A stretch of 64,000 bases of DNA from positions 496,001 to 560,000 of the forward strand of contig NZ_LS483403.1 of the NCBI RefSeq assembly GCF_900475675.1, given 5' to 3'. Of this stretch, positions 16,715-25,695 are shown piece by piece. The translations under genes were made by a program, and so were the position numbers. How positions within the stretch are numbered: the stretch's first letter is position 1; every line of letters starts with the position of its first letter. The notes beneath the pieces are model-generated. The model searched no databases and was not told the DNA's origin. It saw only the letters and a list, made by a program, of their open reading frames with translations. The DNA comes from Streptococcus lutetiensis. Lineage in GTDB: Bacteria > Bacillota > Bacilli > Lactobacillales > Streptococcaceae.

Positions 16715-18598
16715 ATGTCACATAAACATAAAAAGAAGCTCGCTCGCATTTTGCTAGCAGCGCTAGTTTTTCTTGTCGTGTTCCTTGTGGTTCGCTTGAA
16801 CCATCTAGGCTTAGTAGCTCAAGCTTTTTTATATGCCATTCCATTTTTAATAGCTGGTTATGATGTTTTGAAAAAAGCTTTGGTAAAAATAAGTCAAGGG
16901 AAAGTCTTTAGTGAACAATTTTTGATGTCACTAGCGACACTTGGAGCATTTGCTCTTAGTTTTATGACTGGCGAGGCTGAATTTTCCGAAGCTGTATTTG
17001 TAATGATTTTCTACCAAGTTGGTGAATTTTTTGAGCATATTGCTGAAGGCAGCAGTGAAAAATCAATTTCAGAACTGCTAGATTTGCGACCTGACCTTGT
17101 TCATTTGGAAGAAGGGGGTCAAACAGTTGATGTGGATCCGAAAAACTTACAAGAAGGTCAGGTGATTGTGATTCAACCTGGGGAGAAGATTGCGATTGAT
17201 GGTATCTTGGTTTCTGGTGAGTCTTCGGTTGACACAGCAGCTTTGACAGGAGAAAGTTTACCGCAAAGTGTTCAGGTTGGAGACCAAGTTCTCTCAGGGA
17301 TGATTAACATGACAGGTGTTATTCGTGTTAAAGTTTTGCATCGTGTTGAAGATTCTACTTTGAGTAAGATTTTAGATTTGCTTGAAAATTCAACAGCTAA
17401 TAAATCAAAGAGCGAACGTTTTATGACTAAGTTTGCAGAAGTTTACACGCCAACGGTAGTTATTGCTGCTTTGATTTTAGCTTTCTTACCACCAGTATTT
17501 TCAGGTGATTTTGTAGGGGATTTTCCAGAGTGGTTGAGCCGTGCGCTTACTTTCCTTGTTATTTCTTGTCCATGTGCTTTGGTCATTTCTATTCCGCTTA
17601 GCTTTTTTGGCGGTTTGGGAGCAAGCTCAAAAGCTGGTGTTCTCATTAAAGGGTCAAATTATCTTGAAAGTTTAGCGTCGCTTGAAACGTTGCTTTTTGA
17701 TAAAACAGGGACTTTGACAGAAGGTGTTTTTGAGGTAACAACGCTTCATTCAGATAATATTAAGAAAGAGCAACTACTACACTTAGCTAGTCACGTAGAA
17801 CGTTTTTCAAGTCACCCAATTGCTCAATCACTTCGTGAAGCTTATGAAAAAGAAGCAGATGATTGTTCGATTACAGATGTGACTGAAAAGTCTGGTTACG
17901 GTATCAGTGCTAAGGTAAATGGACATGATGTGGTTGTCGGAAATACTAACTTTATGGATAACTTAGGAGTTAAATGGAAATCTTGCCATAAAGTCGGAAC
18001 GATTGTTCATGTGGCTATTGATGGTGCTTATGCTGGACATATCGTTATTTCAGATTGTGTTAAATCTGACACCAAAGAAGCTCTAGAGCAACTTAGAAAA
18101 GCTGGTGTGAAAAATCTTGTCATGTTAACGGGAGACCGCCACGAAGTTGCTAAAAAAATTGCTAGTGACTTGTCTATGACAGATTACAAAGCGGAGCTAT
18201 TGCCAGCCGATAAGGTCAGTGAACTGGAAGGCTATTTGGCGAAAAAATCTCCTCGTGCCATAGTTGGATTTGTTGGTGATGGCATTAATGATGCTCCTGT
18301 ACTAGCTAGAGCTGATGTCGGTATCGCCATGGGCGGACTTGGTAGTGACGTAGCCATTGAAGCAGCAGATGTCGTGGTTATGAATGACCATTTGTCAAAA
18401 ATTGCGCAGGCTATCAAGATTGCACGCCAGACAATCACTATCGCTAGAGAAAATATTATTATCTCAATCGGTATCAAAGTTTTAGTCTTGATACTCGCTA
18501 GTCTAGGCTTAGCTAATATGTGGCTAGCTATCTTTGCCGACGTTGGTGTGACAGTACTTGCGACCTTAAATGCCATGCGAACAATGAAATTGACATAG
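16715..18598 (+). CDS. cadA: Heavy-metal P1B-type ATPase, probable Zn2+/Cd2+ exporter
   Basis: This membrane pump exports divalent metal ions. The 627-residue protein has the P1B-2 signature SCPCALVISIPLSFFGG in the sixth membrane segment, TGES in the actuator domain, the phosphorylation motif DKTGTLT, MLTGDR and GDGINDAPVLARADVG. The cytosolic N-terminus is short and basic with two His (MSHKHKKK) and lacks the GMxCxxC metal-binding domain. Its regulator carries a zinc-type site, which points to zinc as the main substrate. A consensus promoter for a downstream RNA overlaps its last codons. Confidence 0.9.
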   Translation: MSHKHKKKLARILLAALVFLVVFLVVRLNHLGLVAQAFLYAIPFLIAGYDVLKKALVKISQGKVFSEQFLMSLATLGAFALSFMTGEAEFSEAVFVMIFYQVGEFFEHIAEGSSEKSISELLDLRPDLVHLEEGGQTVDVDPKNLQEGQVIVIQPGEKIAIDGILVSGESSVDTAALTGESLPQSVQVGDQVLSGMINMTGVIRVKVLHRVEDSTLSKILDLLENSTANKSKSERFMTKFAEVYTPTVVIAALILAFLPPVFSGDFVGDFPEWLSRALTFLVISCPCALVISIPLSFFGGLGASSKAGVLIKGSNYLESLASLETLLFDKTGTLTEGVFEVTTLHSDNIKKEQLLHLASHVERFSSHPIAQSLREAYEKEADDCSITDVTEKSGYGISAKVNGHDVVVGNTNFMDNLGVKWKSCHKVGTIVHVAIDGAYAGHIVISDCVKSDTKEALEQLRKAGVKNLVMLTGDRHEVAKKIASDLSMTDYKAELLPADKVSELEGYLAKKSPRAIVGFVGDGINDAPVLARADVGIAMGGLGSDVAIEAADVVVMNDHLSKIAQAIKIARQTITIARENIIISIGIKVLVLILASLGLANMWLAIFADVGVTVLATLNAMRTMKLT

Positions 18599-18618
18599 AA
18601 AATTTTTTGAACTATAAT
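18590..18618 (+). promoter_or_regulatory. Consensus sigma-A promoter inside the ATPase stop region
   Basis: TTGACA (18590-18595), a 17-bp spacer and TATAAT (18613-18618) make a perfect consensus promoter. No open reading frame follows closely. Confidence 0.8.
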
Positions 18619-18624
18619 AGCCTT

Positions 18625-18727
18625 AATCATATAGAAAGCTACCATTTTCGTTAGAAAGTGGGGTGGTGTGACCGCAATTGAATCACTCTTTTTAAGAATC
18701 GATTGCTGGTCATTCCATTTTTTTATT
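18625..18727 (+). ncRNA. Candidate structured small RNA (about 100 nt)
   Basis: Transcription from the consensus promoter would start near 18625. The RNA would fold into CCATTTTC/GAAAGTGG with loop GTTA (18639-18658). A long second hairpin then pairs TGACC and CAATTGA with TCGATTG and GGTCA (18669-18712), and a T-rich run follows at 18717-18724, as in an intrinsic terminator. There is no credible coding frame. The remaining 230 nt before gpmA hold no clear gene, only a small ACGAC/GTCGT hairpin (18832-18845) and weak promoter-like boxes. I cannot assign it to a known RNA family. It could instead be an attenuator-like leader of gpmA. Confidence 0.55.
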
Positions 18728-18958
18728 TTGAAAAAAATGAGAGTAAACGGTTGGTAAAGGCAGACTCTTTTACAGAAAATTAGCAATTATACTAGCTTTT
18801 TTAGAGCTTTTTGGGTAGAATAGTAAGAGTAAACGACTTTTGTCGTAATAATAATTGGTTAAAATGCTGAGCCAAAAATAGTTTAATGATAAGGGTTAAG
18901 ATCTATTTTTTGCTGTGTATTTATAGCCTTTGGACTATTTTAAAGGAGACTTTATCTA

Positions 18959-19651
18959 ATGGTAAAATTAGTGTTTGCACGTCACGGGCAATCTGAATGG
19001 AACAAAGCTAACCTTTTCACTGGTTGGGCTGATGTTGACCTTACAGAAGAAGGTACTAAACAAGCTACTGAAGCAGGTAAATTGATCAAAGAAGCAGGAA
19101 TCGAATTCGATGTTGCTTTCACTTCAGTTCTTAAACGTGCTATCAAAACAACTAACCTTGCTCTTGAAGCTTCTGACCAACTTTGGGTTCCAGTTGAAAA
19201 ATCATGGCGCTTGAACGAACGTCACTACGGTGGTTTGACTGGTCAAAACAAAGCTGAAGCTGCTGAAAAATGGGGTGACGAACAAGTTCACATCTGGCGT
19301 CGTTCATACGATGTATTGCCACCAGCTATGGCTAAAGACGATCAATACTCAGCACACACTGATCGTCGTTACGCTAACCTTGATGACAAAGTTGTTCCAG
19401 ATGCAGAAAACTTGAAAGTTACTTTGGAACGTGCCCTTCCATTCTGGGAAGATAAAATCGCTCCAGCTCTTAAAGATGGTAAGAACGTCTTTGTAGGTGC
19501 TCACGGTAACTCAATCCGCGCTCTTGTAAAACACATCAAACAATTGTCAGATGACGAAATTATGGATGTTGAAATCCCTAACTTCCCACCACTTGTATTC
19601 GAATTTGACGAAAAATTGAACGTTACTGACGAATACTTCTTGGGTAAATAA
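18959..19651 (+). CDS. gpmA: 2,3-bisphosphoglycerate-dependent phosphoglycerate mutase
   Basis: This glycolytic enzyme interconverts 3- and 2-phosphoglycerate. The 230-residue protein begins [20 protein letters not shown] with the catalytic His in RHG, and has [15 protein letters not shown] and [14 protein letters not shown] with the second catalytic His. Codon use is strongly biased towards the optimal set, as for other abundant proteins. It is preceded by AAGGAG and followed by its own terminator. Confidence 0.98.
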   Translation: MVKLVFARHGQSEWNKANLFTGWADVDLTEEGTKQATEAGKLIKEAGIEFDVAFTSVLKRAIKTTNLALEASDQLWVPVEKSWRLNERHYGGLTGQNKAEAAEKWGDEQVHIWRRSYDVLPPAMAKDDQYSAHTDRRYANLDDKVVPDAENLKVTLERALPFWEDKIAPALKDGKNVFVGAHGNSIRALVKHIKQLSDDEIMDVEIPNFPPLVFEFDEKLNVTDEYFLGK

Positions 19652-19689
19652 TCTGATATAAGATTATAAGGCTTAAAAACCTTGATATG

Positions 19690-19725
19690 AAAGCATTCTA
19701 GGCTCACTCCTAGGGTGCTTTTTTT
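19690..19725 (+). terminator. Intrinsic terminator after gpmA
   Basis: AAAGCA and CTAGG pair with CCTAG and TGCTTT across small internal mismatches, followed by a T run. Confidence 0.85.
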
Positions 19726-19826
19726 GAATTTGTTTAGATTTTTGTTAAGAGTTCGGAGAAATTCTGTTTTCGCTTAATTTGTGGTATGATTAGTAATAAG
19801 TATTATATTTTGTAAAGGGGGCTTTT

Positions 19827-20348
19827 ATGAAAGCAGCAGAACGCCGTCAGAAAATTATTGATATTTTGAATCAGACGCAAGTTCCCATTTCAGCAAGTGT
19901 TTTAGCAGGTCAACTTGGTGTGAGTCGCCAAATTATTGTAGGAGATGTGGCTTTGTTGAGAGCAGCTAATCATGATGTCATTTCTACGCCACGAGGTTAT
20001 GTCTTATCTCAGGCACTTTACTCACACCAGTTTATCGGGAAAATTGCTTGTCAACACGGTCCAGAGCATACTAAAGAAGAATTGGAGAGTGTCATCTCAA
20101 AAGGTGGCATTATGGTTGATGTGGAAGTTGAACATCCAATTTATGGGATGCTGACAGCACCTCTTAATATCAAAAGTCAGGAAGACATTGATAACTTTAT
20201 GGAGAAGGTTGAACATTCAAATGCCACTCTCCTTTCATCTTTAACGGATGGTATTCATACACATACCTTGTCATGTCATTCCAAAGATGAATTTGAAGAA
20301 ATCAAATCTGACTTGTCTGATAAAGGCTTGCTTTTGAAATCAAATTAA
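19827..20348 (+). CDS. niaR: Niacin-responsive transcriptional repressor NiaR
   Basis: NiaR (YrxA family) represses NAD-biosynthesis or niacin-uptake genes when nicotinic acid is bound. The 173 residues comprise an N-terminal HTH_11 winged helix (VLAGQLGVSRQIIVGDVALLRAA) and a 3H domain with conserved histidines in YSHQF, EHPIYG and GIHTHTLSCHS. An extended -10 element TGGTATGAT lies at 19782-19790 and AAAGGGGGC precedes the ATG. The next gene is a niacin-transporter S component behind an inverted repeat, a logical target. Confidence 0.9.
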   Translation: MKAAERRQKIIDILNQTQVPISASVLAGQLGVSRQIIVGDVALLRAANHDVISTPRGYVLSQALYSHQFIGKIACQHGPEHTKEELESVISKGGIMVDVEVEHPIYGMLTAPLNIKSQEDIDNFMEKVEHSNATLLSSLTDGIHTHTLSCHSKDEFEEIKSDLSDKGLLLKSN

Positions 20349-20356
20349 AACAGCTT

Positions 20357-20384
20357 CAGGTGTCTTGACACCTGTTCTTTTTTT
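20357..20384 (+). terminator. Intrinsic terminator after niaR
   Basis: CAGGTGT pairs with ACACCTG around CTTG, with a following T run. Confidence 0.88.
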
Positions 20385-20465
20385 CTTTATAATAGGCAAG
20401 GTCAGTTAGCTACTTTCAAAAAAACGTGTGTATTGCTTGTTAGTTAATTGATTAAAGCTATCGTC

Positions 20466-20499
20466 ATACCTGAGTGATAATTGGGGATCATTCAGGTAT
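20466..20499 (+). promoter_or_regulatory. Inverted repeat upstream of niaX, candidate NiaR operator
   Basis: ATACCTGAGTGAT and ATCATTCAGGTAT form 13-bp arms with 12 of 13 positions complementary, separated by 8 bp and ending 25 bp before the niaX start. The placement and symmetry suit a dimeric repressor. The assignment to NiaR is inferred from the adjacent gene. Confidence 0.6.
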
Positions 20500-20524
20500 T
20501 ATCATATATAAAAGGAGTTGTCAT

Positions 20525-21073
20525 ATGAGACGTCATCAAACTAAGTCTCTTGCTTTTACAGCTATTTTAGTTGCCTTTGGGATTTTAATTCCTATGGTTA
20601 TGCCGGTTAAGGTTGTCATTGGTCCAGCTTCATTTACACTAGCTAGTCATGTACCTGTCTTTATGGCTATGTTCATTTCACCACAAGTGGCTGTTCTAGT
20701 TGCTTTAGGAACAAGTCTTGGATTCTTGTTAGCTGGTTTTCCAATTGTCATCGTTTTGCGAGCTGTATCACATTTGTTGTTTGCAGTCGTTGGTGCCGTC
20801 ATGATTAAAAAACACCCAACCTTGCTTGAAAAGCCAGTTTTGACATTGGGATTAGCGATTTTCTTAAACCTTTTACACGGCTTAGCAGAATTTATCGTTG
20901 TTCTTGCGCTAACAGCTGGAGCTCATACAGGAGCAGCTTATATTTGGTCTTTAGTAGGCTTGATTGGTTTAGGTTCTCTTGTTCATGGAACAATTGATTT
21001 TTACATTGCGTATTTCCTTTGGAAATTCTTAAGTGATAAAGTCGGCGTTGATTTTTCAGTTGATGCTAAATAG
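20525..21073 (+). CDS. niaX: Niacin ECF transporter substrate-binding subunit NiaX
   Basis: ATG 20525 follows AAGGAG and gives MRRHQTKSLAFTAILVAFGI. The 182-residue protein has about six membrane segments and the ECF S-component style AILVAFGILIPMVMP and LHGLAEFI. NiaX-type S components bind niacin and use the shared energising module EcfAA'T, which is not encoded here. The neighbouring NiaR regulator supports the substrate assignment. Confidence 0.85.
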   Translation: MRRHQTKSLAFTAILVAFGILIPMVMPVKVVIGPASFTLASHVPVFMAMFISPQVAVLVALGTSLGFLLAGFPIVIVLRAVSHLLFAVVGAVMIKKHPTLLEKPVLTLGLAIFLNLLHGLAEFIVVLALTAGAHTGAAYIWSLVGLIGLGSLVHGTIDFYIAYFLWKFLSDKVGVDFSVDAK

Positions 21074-21077
21074 AGTG

Positions 21078-21104
21078 AAAGGAGTGTTAAATCACTCCTT
21101 TTTT
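21078..21104 (+). terminator. Intrinsic terminator after niaX
   Basis: AAAGGAGTG pairs with CACTCCTTT around TTAAAT, followed by Ts. Confidence 0.9.
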
Positions 21105-21226
21105 GGTGCACTTTTTTTCTTGAAAAGTGGGGATGTAAAAAAGTGAAAAGTTTTATATTTTGTGTCACTCTCTTTTAAGTAAATTGTGATAAAATATAAA
21201 ACGAAGCTTTTAATTGTGAGGAAAGA

Positions 21227-23308
21227 ATGTCAGTTAAGAAGAGATTGAGCAAAATCAACATTGCAAAAAAAACAACCAGTATTACAAAACGTATCTATTT
21301 GATTTTTGCAGTTATCGTCGTCTTATTTTCAATTATTATTTTGAGATTGGCACAGATGCAAATTTTAAATAAATCTTTTTATGATGATAAGTTAAATTCA
21401 TCAACTACCTACAAGGTAACGTCCTCAAGTCCTCGTGGTCAAATTTTTGATGCTGCAGGCAATCTATTAGTATCAAATAATGTTAAACAAGTCGTTGCTT
21501 TCACACGTAGTAATACCATCACTGCTGAGGAAATGAAAAACTTGGCAAGAACCTTATCAACTTTGGTTGATTTCACGGAAACAAATGTTACAACACGCCA
21601 GAAAAAAGATTATTATTTAGCTGATTCAGACACTTATGCTAAGGTCGTCAAGAGTCTTCCGAATAATCAAAAATATGATAATTACGGTAATAACTTAACC
21701 GAATCAAAAGTTTATGCCAATGCTGTTAAGGCTGTAACGGATGATGAGATTAATTATTCAGAAGACGAATTGAAGTTGGTGTACATTTTCAGTCAGATGA
21801 ATGCTGCCTCAACATTTAGCACTGTTAATTTGACGACTGGTGATTTGACAGACGATCAAATTGCTTATATCACAGCTAATCGTTCAAAATTATCAGGAAT
21901 TTCTATTGCGACTGACTGGGATCGTCAAACATCAACAGGTTCTCTTTCAACCCTTATTGGTACAGTTTCTTCAAAACAATCAGGTTTGCCAGCTGAAGAA
22001 GCAGAAGAATATCTAGCTAAAGGTTATTCGATGAATGACCGTGTCGGAACATCTTATCTTGAAAAAGCTTATGAAGATGATTTGCAAGGAACACACACAG
22101 TTCGTGAAATCACTACCGATAAAAATGGTAACGTTGTCTCAGATGATGTTACTAGAGAAGGTAAAGCAGGTAAAAACTTGAAATTGACTGTCAACTCTGA
22201 TTTCCAATTAGGTGTTGAAAATATTTTGAATCAGTATTACGGAGCCTCAATCGCTGCTGGTTTTGCCACTTATTCTGAAGGGGCTTATGCGGTAGCTTTG
22301 AATCCGAAGACAGGTGCTATTTTAGCTATGGCAGGTTTGTCACATGAAACTGGTTCGTCAACAACAACTCTAGACGCTCTTGGAACAATTAATGACCTCT
22401 TTGTTCCAGGGTCAGTTGTCAAAGCTGCAACTATCAGTTCAGGTTGGGAAAATAATGCGATTTCTGGTAACCAAGTTATTGCTGACCAGTCAATCAATCT
22501 TGCTGGCTCTCCAGCCATTAAATCATGGTTCACAGGTAGTGGGGCAACGAATATCACAGCAGTTCAAGCCCTTGAGTACTCTTCAAATACTTACATGGTT
22601 CAAGTAGCTCTTAAAATGATGGGGCAAGAATATTATTCTGGAATGGCACTTGCCACAACTGGAACAAAAGAAGCTATGGAAGAACTTCGTGCTACCTATG
22701 CCGAATATGGTTTAGGAACAAGCACTGGAATGGATTTGCCAGAAACAACGACTGGTTACCTCTCAGAAGATTACAGCCCTGGTAATGTCTTAACAGAAGC
22801 CTTCGGTCAGTACGATTCTTACACACCAATGCAACTTGCTCAGTATGCTGCAACAGTCGCAAATGGTGGTAACCGTGTTGCGCCACACATTGTCGATAGT
22901 GTCTATGATAATGATGGCACAACAGGACTTGGCAACTTGTCTAAAATGATTGATACTAATGTTTTAAACAAAGTTAATATTTCAAGCGATGAAATGGCTA
23001 TTCTTCAACAAGGTTTCTATCAAGTGGTAAATAGTACAAGTGGTTATGCTACTGGTACTCACATGCGTGGAAATGTCACTATCGCCGGTAAAACAGGTAC
23101 TGCCGAAACTTATGCTATTGACGCTAATGGTAATGCAGTGACAACAGTTAACTTGAGTGTTCTTGCTTATGATTACTCAAAAAATAATGATTCTAAAATT
23201 GCGGTTGCGGTTATTATTCCTCACTTAACAAGTGATGAGAATCACCCTAACCAACTAATTGCGCGCGACATTATTAACTTGTACATGTCAACATACGCTA
23301 ATAAATAA
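21227..23308 (+). CDS. penA: Penicillin-binding protein 2B (class B transpeptidase)
   Basis: PBP2B cross-links peripheral peptidoglycan during elongation. The 693-residue protein has a cytoplasmic tail, one membrane anchor (RIYLIFAVIVVLFSIIILRL), a dimerisation domain beginning SSPRGQIFD and a transpeptidase domain. Active-site motifs are intact: S396-V-V-K, S452-S-N and K622-T-G. The pbp2b-recR-ddl-murF order is the streptococcal arrangement. I cannot judge beta-lactam susceptibility from sequence alone. Confidence 0.95.
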   Translation: MSVKKRLSKINIAKKTTSITKRIYLIFAVIVVLFSIIILRLAQMQILNKSFYDDKLNSSTTYKVTSSSPRGQIFDAAGNLLVSNNVKQVVAFTRSNTITAEEMKNLARTLSTLVDFTETNVTTRQKKDYYLADSDTYAKVVKSLPNNQKYDNYGNNLTESKVYANAVKAVTDDEINYSEDELKLVYIFSQMNAASTFSTVNLTTGDLTDDQIAYITANRSKLSGISIATDWDRQTSTGSLSTLIGTVSSKQSGLPAEEAEEYLAKGYSMNDRVGTSYLEKAYEDDLQGTHTVREITTDKNGNVVSDDVTREGKAGKNLKLTVNSDFQLGVENILNQYYGASIAAGFATYSEGAYAVALNPKTGAILAMAGLSHETGSSTTTLDALGTINDLFVPGSVVKAATISSGWENNAISGNQVIADQSINLAGSPAIKSWFTGSGATNITAVQALEYSSNTYMVQVALKMMGQEYYSGMALATTGTKEAMEELRATYAEYGLGTSTGMDLPETTTGYLSEDYSPGNVLTEAFGQYDSYTPMQLAQYAATVANGGNRVAPHIVDSVYDNDGTTGLGNLSKMIDTNVLNKVNISSDEMAILQQGFYQVVNSTSGYATGTHMRGNVTIAGKTGTAETYAIDANGNAVTTVNLSVLAYDYSKNNDSKIAVAVIIPHLTSDENHPNQLIARDIINLYMSTYANK

Positions 23309-23367
23309 AAAAGAAGTTCGAGTCGGCAAAGGTCGGCTCGTGACTTTATCAGAAGAAAGGAGAAACA

Positions 23368-23964
23368 ATGCTTTATCCAACACCAATTGCAAAGCTAATT
23401 GATAGTTTTACAAAGTTACCCGGAATCGGGATTAAAACGGCGACTCGTTTGGCCTTTTACACGATTGGCATGTCTGACGAAGACGTGAATGAATTTGCTA
23501 AAAACTTGTTAGCTGCAAAACGTGAATTAACTTATTGTTCAGTGTGCGGGAATTTGACTGATGAAGATCCTTGCCAAATTTGTAATGATCAGACACGTGA
23601 TCGTTCAGTGATTTTGGTGGTTGAGGATTCAAAAGATGTCTCTGCCATGGAAAAAATCCAAGAATATCACGGACTTTATCATGTCTTACACGGACTTATT
23701 TCACCGATGAATGGTGTCGGTCCTGATGATATTAATTTGAAGTCATTGATTACACGTTTGATGGATAGTGAGGTTAGTGAGGTTATTATTGCAACCAACG
23801 CCACCGCAGATGGTGAAGCAACATCTATGTATATCTCACGTGTCCTAAAACCTGCAGGAATCAAAGTAACACGCTTGGCGCGTGGATTAGCGGTAGGTTC
23901 AGATATCGAATATGCCGATGAAGTGACCCTACTTCGCGCCATTGAAAATCGGACAGAATTGTAA
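23368..23964 (+). CDS. recR: Recombination mediator RecR
   Basis: RecR acts with RecFO to load RecA at gaps. The 198-residue protein has a helix-hairpin-helix start ([14 protein letters not shown]), a four-Cys zinc finger ([16 protein letters not shown]) and a Toprim domain ([11 protein letters not shown]). It follows pbp2b. Its terminator is half of a 31-bp direct repeat. Confidence 0.97.
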   Translation: MLYPTPIAKLIDSFTKLPGIGIKTATRLAFYTIGMSDEDVNEFAKNLLAAKRELTYCSVCGNLTDEDPCQICNDQTRDRSVILVVEDSKDVSAMEKIQEYHGLYHVLHGLISPMNGVGPDDINLKSLITRLMDSEVSEVIIATNATADGEATSMYISRVLKPAGIKVTRLARGLAVGSDIEYADEVTLLRAIENRTEL

Positions 23965-23969
23965 ACTAA

Positions 23970-24000
23970 GAAAGCAGTGATTTGCTGCTTTTTTGTTTGT
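23970..24000 (+). repeat. 31-bp direct repeat, copy 1 (contains recR terminator)
   Basis: GAAAGCAGTGATTTGCTGC plus a T-rich tail matches the copy at 25466-25496 in 30 of 31 positions. The unit is itself an intrinsic terminator (AAAGCAG/CTGCTTT). The two copies bracket the DUF6056-like gene. Confidence 0.9.
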
Positions 24001-24025
24001 AGCTGATTTCAATCTTGGATAAGTA

Positions 24026-24034
24026 TGCTATAAT
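24026..24034 (+). promoter_or_regulatory. Extended -10 promoter before the DUF6056-like gene
   Basis: TGCTATAAT is an extended -10 element about 36 bp upstream of the proposed GTG start. Confidence 0.55.
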
Positions 24035-24069
24035 AAAAAAACGTGAGAAGCTTTTATTAGAAAGGTATT

Positions 24070-25428
24070 GTGCTAGTGATTTTGAATAATGGTGATAGTC
24101 AGTCAAAGTTGAATTCTAAAAGAAATTGATATTTTTGGTTTTTAGGGCTTAGTGCTATTTTTGCATTACTAATTTTCCACTTAAATCGTCTGACATTATT
24201 TACATCGGATGATTATACTTATCATTTTGTTTATCAGGGGTATTTGCCAACCGCTCATCCTAAGCGTATTAACGGGTTGTTTTCAATTGTGAAATCTCAA
24301 ATCAATCATTGGCAATTGTGGAATGGTCGTTTTGTAGCGCATTCAATAGTGCAATTCTTTTTACAATTTAAAAAAGTATACTTTGATGTTTTTAATACAT
24401 TGGCTTATTTAACACTGATGTTTCTCTTACTTTCTATCAGTAAAGTAAAAGAAGTTGTTAAAATCACTCCAGTTTCCTACCTATTGTTATTTATATTTTT
24501 ATGGTTTTATCTTCCAGAAATAGGGAAATCTGTTCTATGGGTCTCTGGTTCAGGAAATTATTTATGGACTAGTGTTATTTATCTCACTTATTTTAAATGT
24601 ATTATATCAATAGCTAATAGAGAAATTTCCAATTTAAAAGGAATTGGAATTATGATTTTGGGATTTTTGGCTGGAGCGTGCAATGAAAATTCATCGCCGG
24701 CACTTTTATTAATGGCATTTCTGTACTTGATTATTCACTATCCTTATAAAAGTAAAGGAACAATATTTGGATTAGGAAGCTTATTTACTGGTGGATTAGG
24801 ATTCTTATTGATGATAAAATCTCCGGGGTCACAGAAACGTGGTGGGATGGCATTGAATTTTGATGTCTTAAAAAATAATTTTAGACTAATTTTAGATAGC
24901 TTAATTCAGAATTATTGGTTAATTTATATTTTAATAATTATTTTACTTATTATATTAGTTATTAAAAAAGTACAGCTGTCTATAGAAACTGTCAGCTTAT
25001 TAAGTATATTAGTTATTGGGCATTTTGCATCGACTTTTGCATTAGTCTTATCTCCAGAAACCCCAAAAAGAACATTTTTTGGTGCGGTATTATTTATTGG
25101 AATTGTTTTATTTAGCTTAATAAATATCTTAAATCAGAGAATTAGGAAATCTGTATTTGTTATTTCACTACTTTTGATGATTCTATTTGTTCAAAGTTAC
25201 TTGAGTGTGAATAATGATTTAACAAAATCATTTAAGGAAGTATCCAATCAGTATAGTATATTATATGATGCGCCCCAAAATAGTGATGTAATGCTGCCCT
25301 TGTTAAGTACTCCTAAAACAGATTATAATGCTTATCAATTAACGTCCAATGTGAAAACAGATCCAAATGATTGGTTCAATAGATGGATGGCGGTTTATTT
25401 TGAGAAAAAGACTATTACTGGATATTGA
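24070..25428 (+). pseudogene. DUF6056-like multi-pass membrane protein with a premature stop
   Basis: A GTG start (24070) with AAAGG upstream opens a frame that hits TGA at codon 20 (24127-24129). The same frame then continues to 25428. The codons after the stop encode a membrane helix (FWFLGLSAIFALLIFHL) and the family-like motif TSDDYTYHFVYQG, which belong to the same protein, so the stop is a nonsense mutation. The remainder has about ten membrane helices, NGRFVAH and a short C-terminal domain. No good internal start lies near the stop. Codon use is AT-richer than in its neighbours, suggesting transfer. The family name is recognised from the motif only. Confidence 0.72.
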
Positions 25429-25465
25429 TGATTCAGAGTATATATTGGTCAATAATTAAGGTTTA

Positions 25466-25496
25466 GAAAGCAGCGATTTGCTGCTTTTTTGTTTGT
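25466..25496 (+). repeat. 31-bp direct repeat, copy 2 (terminator-like)
   Basis: This copy differs from 23970-24000 at one base (C at 25474). It acts as the terminator of the bracketed gene. Confidence 0.9.
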
Positions 25497-25529
25497 CAAA
25501 TTTTCTATCATCAAAATACTTAAGGTGAT

Positions 25530-25558
25530 TTGAAAGGTGGCTTTATTTGTGGTATCAT
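25530..25558 (+). promoter_or_regulatory. Promoter of ddl
   Basis: TTGAAA (25530-25535), a 17-bp spacer and TATCAT (25553-25558), with TG one base before the -10, define a good promoter. It leaves a leader of about 130 nt. Confidence 0.7.
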
Positions 25559-25633
25559 AAGTAGGAAATTGTAATAGAAAAGGAATTGAACTGGAACCGA
25601 GTTTTAGCTTATTTGGTGGAGTTGCTCGGTTTG

Positions 25634-25690
25634 ATGAGAAATGTATTGAGCGTTGGTCAAGCTTGGTATGTTTTCTGTTCAGGTAGTTAA
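25634..25690 (+). CDS. Possible 18-residue leader peptide upstream of ddl
   Basis: ATG 25634 opens an 18-codon frame ([18 protein letters not shown]) that ends 5 nt before the ddl start. GGTGGAG lies 11 nt upstream of it, in the loop of an AACCGAG/CTCGGTT hairpin (25595-25631). The ddl start itself has only a weak site, so coupling through this peptide is possible. It could also be a chance frame. Confidence 0.35.
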   Translation: MRNVLSVGQAWYVFCSGS

Positions 25691-25695
25691 AGTTT

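Noticed and set aside
18655-18680. Resemblance to a T-box core (GGGTGGTGTGACCGC) in the candidate small RNA
   Set aside because: Three extra bases interrupt the invariant core and no tRNA-synthetase or amino-acid gene follows.
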